52,598 nucleotides of DNA. It comes from Desulfobacteraceae bacterium. GTDB taxonomy: Bacteria > Desulfobacterota > Desulfobacteria > Desulfobacterales > ETH-SRB1. The stretch covers positions 1 through 52,598 of the forward strand of contig JAUVHU010000008.1 in the NCBI GenBank assembly GCA_030593145.1, given 5' to 3'. Each line of letters opens with the position of its first letter. Position 1 is the first letter of the stretch. A model generated the notes under the pieces. It had not been told where the DNA came from. It worked only from the letters and a program-made list of their open reading frames with translations, and did no database searches. Below, piece after piece: positions 16,251-25,274 of this stretch. Position numbers and translations under genes: made by a program.

Positions 16251-18347
16251 CTATTTATTCTCCAGCAGGTCTTTTATTTTCTGTGAAAGTTGTTCTATCT
16301 TGAATGGCTTCTGAATGAAATCATTACAGCCACGTTCCAGTATCTCAGTTGCCTGACCATCAATGCTGTATCCGCTGGAGAGAAGAACCTTTATGTCGGG
16401 ATTGATCTTTTTCAGAATATCATAAGTCTCTCCGCCATCCATCTCCGGCATGATCATGTCCAGTATAACCATTTCGATTTTGTCTTGTTTTTCCTTGTAG
16501 GTTTCAATGGCTTCCTTACCGCTTCTTGCAAGATATACTTTGTAGCCTAAAGCCTCCAGTATTTCTTTATTAACATTGATAATCAATTTCTCATCATCTA
16601 CAAGGAGAAGGGTTTCCGTGCCCCTCAGGAATACTTTGGGCAATTTCCTTTCTGTTAGAATCTTTGCTTTAGATGCGGGCAAGTAGATATTAAAAGTACT
16701 TCCCTTACCCTTTTTACTTTGCACATTTATAACACCACCATGATTTGTAATAATGCCGTAAGCGGAGGCAAGGCCCAATCCCGTGCCTTTATCACTGCCC
16801 ATTTCCTTTGTTGTAAAGAATGGATCAAATATCTGCGCTTTCGTCTTTTTATCCATCCCTGTTCCTGTATCGGTGATTGTTATCTTTACGTAACTGCCTG
16901 GTTCAATATCATAGGGTTTTACAAATTTTTTATTAAGGGTGACATTCTTTGTCTGAAGATAGATCTCACCGCCACCGGGCATGGCCTGCGAGGCATTGAC
17001 ATAAAGATTCAAAAGAACCTGTTCTATCTGACCATGGTCTACTTTCACCGACCAGATATTTTTCTGATATGTACTGCGAATTTCGATTTCTTTTCTGGTA
17101 CGGCCAAATATATCGGAGCTTTTCCTGATAAGTTCATTCAGGTCAATCAGTTTGACTTCGTATTTTCCACCTTTTGCAAAGCCAAGTAATTGGCTCGTGA
17201 GTTTAGCCCCGCTTTGGATATGTTCTTCTATGTTTTTCAACTTTTTATAAACGGGATGTGTTTTATGTATGTTTAGAAGGGCAAGAGAAACATTTCCTTG
17301 AACCCCCATGAGGAGATTGTTGAAATCGTGGGCAATCCCGCCGGCCAAAGTGCCCACGGCTTCCATCTTCCGGGCTTGATGGAGTTGGGATTCGAGTCTG
17401 TTTTTTTCCTTATCTGCCGCCTTACGATCTGAAAGGTCACGGTTATAGACTATATAACCGACAAACTTCATATTTTCATCATAAATTGCGTTTCCTTTTC
17501 TCCATACATGAATGATGTCTCCGGCTTTACTAACAAGTTCCATCTCATATTCATAATGCCCCGTTTTTTTCAAGTTGTGAAGCCTTTCTTCAAATGAGAT
17601 TTTATCATCAAGTAAAAACTTTGTTGTGTGATTTCCTATGAGTTCCTTACGTTTATAGCCGAGGAGTATTGTTTGTGATTTATTGCAATCCACAATATTT
17701 CCACGGGCATCCAGCACTTCCACTCCGTCAGGCGCCGCCTCAAACAATATTTTATAATTTTTTTTCTTTTGAAGGTTATTGTTAGTTTCCCTTATCATGT
17801 TGTATAGGTTGCAGCTTTCCAGTGCGTTAGCGCTGTTAAGGAGAACAATGGAAAGTATTGATAGCGACATATCGGGGATATTGCTGTCTCCTTCTTCCAG
17901 CAAACCGACGAACATTCCCCTTATTCTGGAACCTGTAATTATAACATGGAAAATGAATTGGCGTTCGTGTTGTTTTGTTGAAACGATAACAGGTCTTTTC
18001 TCTCTCAAAGCCCAGGCAAATATTCCATCATCAATAAAAAACCCGACCTCTTTCTCAATATATGATTCGTAGTGCAGAGGGTCCACCTTAGAAAGAACAA
18101 ATTCATTATTGCTGTCATCCACTAAATAAAAAGCCATGGCTTCGAGTTGTATCAAACTGCGTATCCGCGATTTTGTTTCATCTAAAATAACAGAGACGTC
18201 CTGCAGGTTGTTGATGCTTGGTTGAAAATCTCCAAGAGAAGCCGCCATTTCCAGTGCATCCAGAGTAAAGCGATTGACCTCTTCCAGATACTGGACCCGC
18301 TTTTCAAGGTATTGAGCGTTTTTATTTATTTTGCCTTTAGTTTTCAT
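16251..18347 (-). CDS. Hybrid sensor histidine kinase (GAF-like, PAS, HisKA, HATPase, receiver)
   Basis: A 698-residue soluble kinase with no membrane helix. An N-terminal GAF-like region (about 40-190), a PAS domain (about 200-320; ILFEAAPDGVEVLDARGNIVDCN), HisKA with GTLAGGIAHDFNNLL (phospho-His about 338), HATPase_c with the TGTGMDKKTKAQIFDPFFTTK and GTGLGLA boxes, and a C-terminal receiver (about 575-698; ILDMIMPEMDGGE, Asp about 631). Probably senses a cytoplasmic signal. Its start overlaps the 3' end of the upstream HDOD gene by 11 nt, so both are one operon. The output partner is not encoded alongside. Confidence 0.93.
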   Translation of the reverse strand: MKTKGKINKNAQYLEKRVQYLEEVNRFTLDALEMAASLGDFQPSINNLQDVSVILDETKSRIRSLIQLEAMAFYLVDDSNNEFVLSKVDPLHYESYIEKEVGFFIDDGIFAWALREKRPVIVSTKQHERQFIFHVIITGSRIRGMFVGLLEEGDSNIPDMSLSILSIVLLNSANALESCNLYNMIRETNNNLQKKKNYKILFEAAPDGVEVLDARGNIVDCNKSQTILLGYKRKELIGNHTTKFLLDDKISFEERLHNLKKTGHYEYEMELVSKAGDIIHVWRKGNAIYDENMKFVGYIVYNRDLSDRKAADKEKNRLESQLHQARKMEAVGTLAGGIAHDFNNLLMGVQGNVSLALLNIHKTHPVYKKLKNIEEHIQSGAKLTSQLLGFAKGGKYEVKLIDLNELIRKSSDIFGRTRKEIEIRSTYQKNIWSVKVDHGQIEQVLLNLYVNASQAMPGGGEIYLQTKNVTLNKKFVKPYDIEPGSYVKITITDTGTGMDKKTKAQIFDPFFTTKEMGSDKGTGLGLASAYGIITNHGGVINVQSKKGKGSTFNIYLPASKAKILTERKLPKVFLRGTETLLLVDDEKLIINVNKEILEALGYKVYLARSGKEAIETYKEKQDKIEMVILDMIMPEMDGGETYDILKKINPDIKVLLSSGYSIDGQATEILERGCNDFIQKPFKIEQLSQKIKDLLENK

Positions 18348-19605
18348 TTGAACAGAAAAATTTAAATATTTCCTCGATGTGGTGGTTTGCCTGTTTTATC
18401 GTCAAGTCCAGGATATTTGTCGATAGTCCCATACATTCCCATGCATCCAAATCCAATGGTGGGACAAAACACTCCCCGCTTGAACCAATTCCCGCGGCAT
18501 TTGCCATGATATCTGCGAGATGCACAATAGCAGCTTCCAGAAGATACTGAGATTTTTGTGGACTATGATGATACGTAACGGCGTGTTCTATCAAAACAGG
18601 CAATTTCCACTTTTTTAAAAGCAATCCGCCTATTTCTGCGTGGTCAAAATCCAGGTCTTCATATTCTACCTTGCTTAACATGACATTAGTGCGTTTCACT
18701 TTCGCAAGGGCGTATGCAGAGTGATCCGGTGCGTAATTGTATAAAACCAAACGGCCGATGTCATGAAGTAACCCGGACAGAAACAAGCGCTCCGTATTTT
18801 GTATGCCTTGATAACTTGCTATAAGCCTCGCGTTAACACCGCAGGCAATGCTGTGTTTCCAGAATGATTTCATATTAACAATATCAGATGGAACGTTCTT
18901 GAACATATCGACGACAGTAACTCCGGAGGCGAGAGAACTCAGCGGCTTTGTTCCGATAATGGCTACTGCGCGAGATATGCTATCGATCCTGGATGGAAAC
19001 CCGTAAAACGCGCTGTTAACGATTTTCAAAAGCCGTGCGGAAAGACTGGTATCTTTGCTTATTATCCTGCCGATTTCATCGGCTGAGCTGTCAGGTTTAA
19101 GAATGGTTTTGTTTATTCTTGAAAATATCATTGGTAACGTCGGAAGTTTTAAAATATGACGCTGTATAAGTTTATTAAAATCGATTTTAGCACTTTTCAA
19201 TTCCGGCAGCTCAATCGTTTCTACATTGTTTTCAGAACGGTCATGAAATTCCGCATTTTGCTTCGGATTATCGCTTTGCATTTCCCTTGCCTTTTGCAAA
19301 GTACAGAAGCGGAAGAGTACCTGAATCGCTGGATGATCAGTGTTAGAGTAACGAAAACGTCCACGGACAATTTTTTCAGCCATTTCTATCGTTGCCGGAT
19401 CTATTTTGCTGATGGCATTATCTTCTACATCCTCCTGGGCTATTCCTTCAATGTTCGCTTCAATCACTCCCCACATTTTGAGCATTTTGATATGTCTTGC
19501 TGTCAGGTTTGTTCCACTTGGTAATAGAAAACGGTCGTCGCGATCTTTTAAGTCTTCGCCCAGCACCATTCCCTGCTCTATTTTGTTGATTGTAACAAGA
19601 CTCAT
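18337..19605 (-). CDS. HDOD-domain signalling protein
   Basis: A 422-residue protein: an N-terminal region (VTINKIEQGMVLGEDLKDRDDRFLLPSG, about 1-50) of a type often found before HD-GYP and HDOD modules, a linker, and an HDOD domain (about 150-400; LPTLPMIFSRI, LSARLLKIVNSAFYGFP, LSGLLHDIGRL). HDOD proteins act in signalling and chemotaxis-like control and lack the full catalytic set of HD-GYP. I start at ATG 19605; an in-frame ATG at 19638 adds 11 residues, neither having a strong Shine-Dalgarno. It overlaps the histidine kinase gene and likely works with it. Confidence 0.85.
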   Translation of the reverse strand: MSLVTINKIEQGMVLGEDLKDRDDRFLLPSGTNLTARHIKMLKMWGVIEANIEGIAQEDVEDNAISKIDPATIEMAEKIVRGRFRYSNTDHPAIQVLFRFCTLQKAREMQSDNPKQNAEFHDRSENNVETIELPELKSAKIDFNKLIQRHILKLPTLPMIFSRINKTILKPDSSADEIGRIISKDTSLSARLLKIVNSAFYGFPSRIDSISRAVAIIGTKPLSSLASGVTVVDMFKNVPSDIVNMKSFWKHSIACGVNARLIASYQGIQNTERLFLSGLLHDIGRLVLYNYAPDHSAYALAKVKRTNVMLSKVEYEDLDFDHAEIGGLLLKKWKLPVLIEHAVTYHHSPQKSQYLLEAAIVHLADIMANAAGIGSSGECFVPPLDLDAWECMGLSTNILDLTIKQANHHIEEIFKFFCSNEN

Positions 19606-19697
19606 ATTGTTGTCCAAATATTTTTTACCGCATATCATTCAAAAATAATTTAAAACATCTAAATATAAATCGGCATTTTTATTAGTAAACTTAAGTC

Positions 19698-19727
19698 GGA
19701 TACTTTCGGGATGTTCCGAAAGTATCC
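19698..19727. repeat. Perfect 12-bp inverted repeat
   Basis: GGATACTTTCGG (19698-19709) and CCGAAAGTATCC (19716-19727) with a 6-nt loop, 92 nt upstream of the HDOD start. No T-run follows it on either strand (the A-run is on the wrong side), so an operator or RNA structure fits better than a terminator. Confidence 0.7.
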
Positions 19728-19894
19728 AAAAAACTGATGGCATTGTTGGTAATAGATATTTTTTGTTCAAATTAATGAGGGGTCAAAATTGGGTTGCCGA
19801 AGGGGGTCAATTTTAGGTCGCAATTTCCAAATATCGCAACTATCTGTGAATAATGCTGAATGTTTGATGTATAGCAGATATATGCCATTGAGAA

Positions 19895-21016
19895 CTATTC
19901 ATAGCCAAAAGATTTAAATTGGTTACAAACTCCAAGTTCACATGCTTTTTTTAAGTCAGAGTCTATCAAATCCTCAGCTATATCTTTTGCCCCCCAATCT
20001 TTTTCAAGCTGTAAACAAAACGCTCTAACCACATATAATTGCCCTGATTGAGGATTGTATTTTGAAATTACATAATCTGCTCTTTCTTTTAATGTTGATA
20101 TTTCAAATCTTAGGTTTGATCTTCTAAATAACGAATATGCTTCTAATTCGATTGCCGCTGCTAACATTTCTCCAACCGGTTTTTTGGGGTCTTTGAGTTC
20201 AGTTTTATATAACTTATAGAATGCTATCTTGGCATCGAGTCCGGCTTCATGGTATTTTTTTAAAAAATAATGCACATGCGATCTAAGGAGAAACGACCTC
20301 TCATCTTCTGGATAATAGAAGATTGAATTATTGCAAGCTTCAAGAGCTAGAATATAGTCTTGTTTATCGGCGGCATTATAACTTTGATTCCTGTATTTAC
20401 GGGCTTTAAGCAAATTCTCATCCTTGTCTTTTAACTGTTTCTCTAATTCTTCAAAATCTTTTACAGAGGCCTTTTTAATCTTTTTTTCATCTGCCAGTTC
20501 GATTATTATAGTCTCACGACTTGAATTTCCTCTTGCCTCTTTTTCAATTTCAAACCTGGCCCCTTTATGTAACCATACAATAGACCCACTTCTTTTTGAT
20601 ATTTTCTTATATAGTGGTGTGCCGAACTTAACAGAGTATTTGACTAATTCGTCTTTAAGTTTGTCTTCTATATCATAAGCTCTAAATTCACTGGACTCTG
20701 TAAGAGTTTTTTTAAATTTAATCAAAGAACCTTTTCTAATTATAAGATTAACATAATGAGTCAAATCCCAACCTATTCCACCACGCTTATAAATAACAGT
20801 AACTCCAATTCCGCCCATAAAATATAATTTGGCACCGTATTTTTTTCTGATATTAATTATCTTTTTCGTTACTTCAGAAGAAGGCATATTAAGTGTAAAG
20901 TCTTCATCGAGAAATTCTATTTTCATATTGTCATATTCGGTGGCTTCGGCACCAGATATGTTGAATATAATGGGAGTGGTTATCGTCAGGCATATTGCAA
21001 ATAGTAGTTTTTTCAC
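19895..21016 (-). CDS. Secreted protein of unknown function with TPR-like C-terminal half
   Basis: A 373-residue protein with a cleavable signal peptide (MKKLLFAICL..., likely cut after SGAEA at about 25). Residues 30-195 are an unrecognised domain rich in charged residues. Residues about 200-280 look like tetratricopeptide repeats (YNAADKQDYILALEACNNS; LRSHVHYFLKKYHEAGLDAK), followed by more helices. The C-terminus has two cysteines (CELGVCNQF). Probably periplasmic, acting by protein contacts. Transcribed alone, with repeats upstream and downstream. I do not recognise the family. Confidence 0.6.
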   Translation of the reverse strand: MKKLLFAICLTITTPIIFNISGAEATEYDNMKIEFLDEDFTLNMPSSEVTKKIINIRKKYGAKLYFMGGIGVTVIYKRGGIGWDLTHYVNLIIRKGSLIKFKKTLTESSEFRAYDIEDKLKDELVKYSVKFGTPLYKKISKRSGSIVWLHKGARFEIEKEARGNSSRETIIIELADEKKIKKASVKDFEELEKQLKDKDENLLKARKYRNQSYNAADKQDYILALEACNNSIFYYPEDERSFLLRSHVHYFLKKYHEAGLDAKIAFYKLYKTELKDPKKPVGEMLAAAIELEAYSLFRRSNLRFEISTLKERADYVISKYNPQSGQLYVVRAFCLQLEKDWGAKDIAEDLIDSDLKKACELGVCNQFKSFGYE

Positions 21017-21062
21017 GGGTGATCCTTTTGTGGTCAGTTAATTACTTTTAAGGTCGCAGAGT

Positions 21063-21740
21063 TTATTGATTCCTGCCGCTCTTGTCGGGATCTACGGGTT
21101 TCTGATTATGAATTCGAAGAATGAGATGGTCTTCTATTTTTTCAGGTAACCAATTTGTTCCAAAACATTTATTTACTTCTTCTATGGGGATTCCAATGAT
21201 TTGCTTGGTATATTGATGGCCTGGCATCGAAACCGGATATCCCTTTATCCTCTTCCATTCATGAACCAACGCGGAAAAAATCGCCAGTACATCATGACAT
21301 AGAGAAAAAAAACTTTTCAAATACATTACCCTATTATAGCGCCCTTCCTTTGTATCAATATTAAAATCAGAGTATTTACGGAGTTTGTGGGCAATAATAT
21401 TTCGTATTTCGAGAAAATCCTCAAGCTTTTGCTTAAAATCAGGATCAAGGTCAAACTTCTGACGAATCGCCGTTATTGATTTCCCCATGGGCGCATCATC
21501 GAATTTGTTACTGATTATATCATAGGGAGTATTTTTCTTGCGTTGAATGATCATTACTGCTGTGAATTTGATTACCTCTTCCGTTATCTCGGCAACTTCC
21601 ATCGATATTCCACGCCATCGATGAACGTCATCGGTCGTTGGTGATTTCTGCTCCCGTCTATGTTTCAGTTCAGTTACTTTTTCCATTTCTTTTTTGAATT
21701 GCCTTTTTCGTACTTTTACCTTCTTCTCTTTTTTAGCCAT
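21063..21740 (-). CDS. Unknown protein with HEPN-type RNxxAH motif
   Basis: A 225-residue helical, highly charged protein. Residues 1-20 are very basic (MAKKEKKVKVRKRQFKKEM). EIRNIIAHKLRKYSDF fits the Rx4H motif of HEPN ribonuclease-like domains and the surrounding helices are compatible, but no nucleotidyltransferase partner is adjacent. I chose ATG 21740, which has GGAAA nearby; an in-frame ATG at 21806 would add 22 residues. It lies beside a toxin-antitoxin pair in an accessory region, so a defence or stress role is possible but unproven. Confidence 0.5.
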   Translation of the reverse strand: MAKKEKKVKVRKRQFKKEMEKVTELKHRREQKSPTTDDVHRWRGISMEVAEITEEVIKFTAVMIIQRKKNTPYDIISNKFDDAPMGKSITAIRQKFDLDPDFKQKLEDFLEIRNIIAHKLRKYSDFNIDTKEGRYNRVMYLKSFFSLCHDVLAIFSALVHEWKRIKGYPVSMPGHQYTKQIIGIPIEEVNKCFGTNWLPEKIEDHLILRIHNQKPVDPDKSGRNQ

Positions 21741-22079
21741 TAGAATATTTTCCAACTCCGATTGCGACGAAAAAAGACTCGTACGAACTGGTATCTCTGA
21801 CAGCATGTGTGAGCATTTAAAGATCCCATAGGAGTTATCTGGTCGCTTTGGTTATGTTTTGACCTGTTTTCTTCACCTAAAATCCTTATATATCAGTCAG
21901 TACAAATTTTCAATCTTTCCCGATTTTGGATGTCACCCAACATATGGAGGCTTGTTTCGGTACTCTCGACTAAAGATATCTTGCCAATATCACAATGTGC
22001 CGGAAGATTGAGATAACTAACTGATCTCCAAGAATCAACACTTCTTGTCAAAGTTTGCAGTCGGTAGATCAGTTTCCAG
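21741..22079. other. 339-nt region with no convincing gene
   Basis: A 67-codon minus-strand frame at 21893-22096 overlaps the toxin 3' end and has no Shine-Dalgarno or family resemblance. Otherwise nothing is seen. Confidence 0.4.
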
Positions 22080-22376
22080 CTATGCCTTAATTTCATTTAT
22101 TGGTAATATTTGTCTGCCATGTCGAATCGTGAGAATGGATATTTGTTTGGTTTCGATACGATAAATGATACGGTAATTGCCGTAAATTAGTTCTCTAAAT
22201 TGGCTATCATTAATTTCGGGGACAATCCTGCCGATTTCAGGAGACGATTTTAGCTGCTCAATTTTAGAAAATACCGTATCAATCCATTTTTCTGCCGCTG
22301 ATGGTTCGTCTTGGGCAATATAATCGGCTATTTCCGATGCTCTATCGACAGCAAGAGGAGACCAGATTATTCTCAT
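22080..22376 (-). CDS. ParE/RelE-family toxin
   Basis: A 98-residue toxin of the ParE type: MRIIWSPLAVDRASEIADYIA at the start, central helices, then REL-x-YGNYRIIYRIETKQISILTIRHGRQ, the usual β-strand core with the Arg/Tyr residues of the ParE branch. ParE-type toxins poison DNA gyrase, RelE types cut mRNA; the sequence favours ParE but does not settle it. Its start overlaps the antitoxin stop by 4 nt (ATGA), so expression is coupled. Confidence 0.88.
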   Translation of the reverse strand: MRIIWSPLAVDRASEIADYIAQDEPSAAEKWIDTVFSKIEQLKSSPEIGRIVPEINDSQFRELIYGNYRIIYRIETKQISILTIRHGRQILPINEIKA

Positions 22377-22654
22377 TTTGGGACTCGTTTTAATAGTTTC
22401 TTTTTTGCATCTTTATGACTGATTCCTGCTCCTTTTTCCAGTTGATTGAGAGAGGTTTGAATATCTGATAGAAGCTCGATTTTCTCTTGCATGGCTTCAA
22501 ATTCATTTGCACTTAAAAGGACTGCAACGCCTTTCCCGCGTTTTGTAATTATCACCGGTCTTTTAGTGTCGTGAACCTGCTTTATGAAGCTTGCCATGCC
22601 ATTTCTGACTTCTGACATGGGCCTGATGTCTTGATCAATTTTTAATTTTTGCAT
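22373..22654 (-). CDS. Phd/YefM-family antitoxin
   Basis: A 93-residue antitoxin. The N-terminal DNA-binding part has IRPMSEVRNGMASFIKQVHDTKRPVIITKRGKGVAVLLSANEFEAM, the classic Phd/YefM pattern; the C-terminal tail binds the toxin. Start ATG 22654 is preceded by GAGGT with 5-nt spacing; an in-frame upstream ATG at 22696 would lie upstream of the Shine-Dalgarno. It probably represses its own promoter through the inverted repeat at 22680-22709. Confidence 0.88.
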   Translation of the reverse strand: MQKLKIDQDIRPMSEVRNGMASFIKQVHDTKRPVIITKRGKGVAVLLSANEFEAMQEKIELLSDIQTSLNQLEKGAGISHKDAKKKLLKRVPK

Positions 22655-22679
22655 ATAGCACCTCATTAAGTATGTGTTT

Positions 22680-22714
22680 TGTACATTATATTGCACATAT
22701 TATAGTACATGCAA
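22680..22714 (-). promoter_or_regulatory. Promoter and operator of the toxin-antitoxin pair
   Basis: On the minus strand TTGCAT (22709-22714) and TATAAT (22685-22690) are 18 nt apart. An inverted repeat with TGTAC/GTACA ends spans 22680-22709 and covers the -10. The transcript would start near 22678, 24 nt before the ATG. Confidence 0.55.
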
Positions 22715-23120
22715 GTGTTATTTTCGGACTGGCATAACGCGGCGCTAACCAGTGATTATATAGTTTCTGACTATTCTCACAGTTTTTTAAATAATTATAA
22801 TATTATCAGGCAGTAGTCTTGATGTCAAATTTTTAAGAGTTATGTAATTTTGATGAACTCGTAAAAAAACGAGAAACCATTTAACATAATTGTCTTAGAC
22901 CTGTATAACAGACTTATGAAAGACCAATTACCTTAAAGCAACTTTGCAAATTTAGGTGTTTCTATATTTATCTGCTGGATTTTTCAGGCAAAAAGTGAAG
23001 ATTAGGTATGTTAATCTTGCATAATTTTGGCGGATGTGCGATAGAAAATTTTGACCTTACTAAAACTGGTTACAAGCAAATGGTATAATCCATAAATTCC
23101 TCGAAGTCTTATGTACGCCA
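22715..23120. other. 406-nt intergenic region
   Basis: AT-rich; no gene seen. Contains a TTTTTACG copy (22851-22870) and must hold the promoter of the response-regulator gene, which I cannot place with confidence. Confidence 0.4.
22851..22870 (-). repeat. Copy of the dispersed TTTTTACG motif
   Basis: TGATGAACTCGTAAAAAAAC; the reverse complement carries TTTTTTTACGAGTTCATCA, an excellent match with a longer T-run. Confidence 0.6.
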
Positions 23121-23999
23121 ATGAAAAATCAAGGCAATGACTCCAAGATGAGAGAAGAAGACGCCCTTGTGTTGATTGTGGACGATGACACAGAGGTTTG
23201 CAATGTCTTAGAACAAATGATTTCCCGTCTCGGGATCAGAGTTAAAACCATCTCAAATCCTTTGGAAGTTCTCGATCTTGTCAGGCACACTTTCTTTACT
23301 GTAATCCTGCTCGACATCAGGATGCCGGAAAACTCGGGGATGGAATTGTTGGTGGAAATAGTCGAGGTTAGCCCTGATACAAAAATCATTGTTATTTCCA
23401 GTTTTGATGATAAAGATTCTACCATCAGAGCTTTGAGACTGGGTGCTTTTGATTTTCTGGAAAAACCATTTGAGTATAAACTACTATCTCATTGCATCCA
23501 ACGTGCTCTCGAAATACAGAAAACTGAATTGGCCTATAAGCATGAGAAGAAGAAATTGCAGGAGGCAAACAGGCGATTAGCTGAGAACAATGAAGCATTG
23601 TCCACATTGGCGAGAAACATAGAAAGGTCAAGAAATGATTACGAAGCAAATATAGAAAAAAAGATCAGAGTCTCCATTTTGCCAATCGTAGAGAATCTTC
23701 AACAACGCAAGGGTCTTTCTCGAAATCATCAGCGTGACCTTAAGTTGCTGATGGACCTGATGGCAGATTTGACTTCAACCCTGAATGTCAAACTGGATCT
23801 TTTTACAGTCCTCACCCCAACTGAGCACCGCACCGCACTCTTAATACGGAACGGGCTAACTACCGATGAAATTGCCAAACACATGCACATTTCGCCTGAA
23901 ACGGTTAAATCACACCGCAAAAATATCCGGAAAAAACTGGGTCTTAACAAATCCCACCACAATCTTTGTGCCTACCTTCAAGCCGCACTTGACCGGTAA
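23121..23999 (+). CDS. Response regulator with LuxR-type DNA-binding domain
   Basis: A 292-residue regulator. An N-terminal receiver (about 15-130; VLIVDDDTEV, phospho-Asp in LLDIRMPENSG), a coiled-coil linker (about 135-215) and a C-terminal LuxR helix-turn-helix (TPTEHRTALLIRNGLTTDEIAKHMHISPETVKSHRKNIRKKLGL). The receiver is canonical. No kinase is adjacent; the nearest is the hybrid kinase at 16251. A second in-frame ATG at 23148 cannot be excluded as the start. It is on its own transcription unit. Confidence 0.9.
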   Translation: MKNQGNDSKMREEDALVLIVDDDTEVCNVLEQMISRLGIRVKTISNPLEVLDLVRHTFFTVILLDIRMPENSGMELLVEIVEVSPDTKIIVISSFDDKDSTIRALRLGAFDFLEKPFEYKLLSHCIQRALEIQKTELAYKHEKKKLQEANRRLAENNEALSTLARNIERSRNDYEANIEKKIRVSILPIVENLQQRKGLSRNHQRDLKLLMDLMADLTSTLNVKLDLFTVLTPTEHRTALLIRNGLTTDEIAKHMHISPETVKSHRKNIRKKLGLNKSHHNLCAYLQAALDR

Positions 24000-24234
24000 A
24001 ACAGTCGAATAATCTGTTCTTTTCCTCCAAAATCTTTTTTTTGAAATTATCCCCTTAGTGCTCCAGTCTCCAACTATCTGTTTTTATTTGTTATATCTCA
24101 AGAAGGGGGAGGAAATATACCCATTTCATCCCCTTGAAAATCCCCCTTTACATTGATTACATTGCTGTTTTATCTATATCAAATCATTTAAAAGACACGA
24201 TTGATTAACTTTAAACTCGGTACGGGGAGATAAA

Positions 24235-24624
24235 ATGCAAACATCCGATGAACAACGTAAACATAAAAGATTTGTGCCAGAAGCTTTGGCTTTCGTTGTT
24301 TTCAGGCCCGACTTCCACAAGATCGGCCCAATAAGTGACATAAGCAGGGGTGGCCTTGGGTGCAGCTATCTATATCCGGTGGATGAGGGTAGTCCTGTTG
24401 CTGAAAGACATCATATGGTAGACATTCTTTTCTCCGGAAAGTCCTTTTACATTTCCAAAATATCGTGTAGTCCGGTCTATGACGACAAGGAGAACAACGG
24501 CCAAGGGTCGTTTATGCAGGATATGGTGAACAGGCGATGCGGGTTGAAGTTTGATCATCTCACAAAAGAGCAGGAGAAACAGATAAACTTCTTTTTGGAA
24601 AATCACACGATCGGAACAACTTAA
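24235..24624 (+). CDS. PilZ domain protein (c-di-GMP receptor)
   Basis: A 129-residue single PilZ domain: RKHKRFV near the start supplies the RxxxR motif and DISRGGLGC the [D/N]xSxxG motif, the two c-di-GMP contact sites. Length is normal for a stand-alone PilZ protein. It probably transmits c-di-GMP levels to an effector; no partner is adjacent. GGGGAG at about 24223-24228 precedes the ATG. Two more PilZ genes lie in the pilus cluster. Confidence 0.8.
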   Translation: MQTSDEQRKHKRFVPEALAFVVFRPDFHKIGPISDISRGGLGCSYLYPVDEGSPVAERHHMVDILFSGKSFYISKISCSPVYDDKENNGQGSFMQDMVNRRCGLKFDHLTKEQEKQINFFLENHTIGTT

Positions 24625-24829
24625 CAACTGACAATCAAGATATTCCTTGCCTATTTCTCAACTCAAAGAGATTGATAAAATCATTAATTCTAATCTTCGT
24701 GCCCTTTGAGTCCTTCGTGGTTTTACAGTCCGGTTTATTCATCAATCCACCAACCATAAATATCTTATTCTATCTGCCCCCTTGTAGTAAAATTTACACA
24801 CAGATGGGCACAATTACCCATTTAAAAGC

Positions 24830-24859
24830 AAAAAAGGTTTCAGGCTAAAGCCTAAAACC
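24830..24859 (-). terminator. Rho-independent terminator of the tRNA unit
   Basis: On the minus strand GGTTTTAGGC-TTTA-GCCTGAAACC (9 of 10 pairs) is followed directly by a T6 run. It lies 12 nt after the tRNA-Arg gene. Confidence 0.8.
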
Positions 24860-24870
24860 CTTGTTGTCAT

Positions 24871-24947
<77 letters not shown>

Positions 24948-25002
24948 AAAATAATATACCTTTTCAAAATGTTTAAAGCATTCTGCAAAGGTATCATAAA
25001 AA

Positions 25003-25080
<78 letters not shown>

Positions 25081-25087
25081 TATATTT

Positions 25088-25231
25088 TGAGACCTTTGCA
25101 AAACGTCCCCTTTCGCCCAATTTCGGCGTTAGGCTCAAATTTTAATCCTCAAAATACTCAATATATTCCTGCGGTTAAAATTTTCGCCTTCCTTGAACTT
25201 GAACAAAATTGAACATTTTTCAAAGGTCTCA
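25088..25231. mobile_element. MITE-like element with terminal inverted repeats
   Basis: TGAGACCTTTGCAAAA (25088-25103) and TTTTCAAAGGTCTCA (25217-25231) form terminal inverted repeats (14 of 15, one gap) bounding 144 nt. The inside has no gene and is not symmetric. It sits directly behind tRNA-His and before ubiE. A clear target duplication is not visible. Confidence 0.7.
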
Positions 25232-25274
25232 TTTTGTGAAAATTACCATATCAAACAGTTAATTTCAAGTTCTT

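Noticed and set aside
19698-19727. Hairpin as a terminator
   Set aside because: The adjacent A-run is 3' of the hairpin on the + strand and gives no T-run after the stem on either strand.
21893-22096. 67-codon minus-strand frame beside the ParE-like toxin
   Set aside because: It overlaps the toxin 3' end, has no Shine-Dalgarno and resembles no known family; better left as non-coding.
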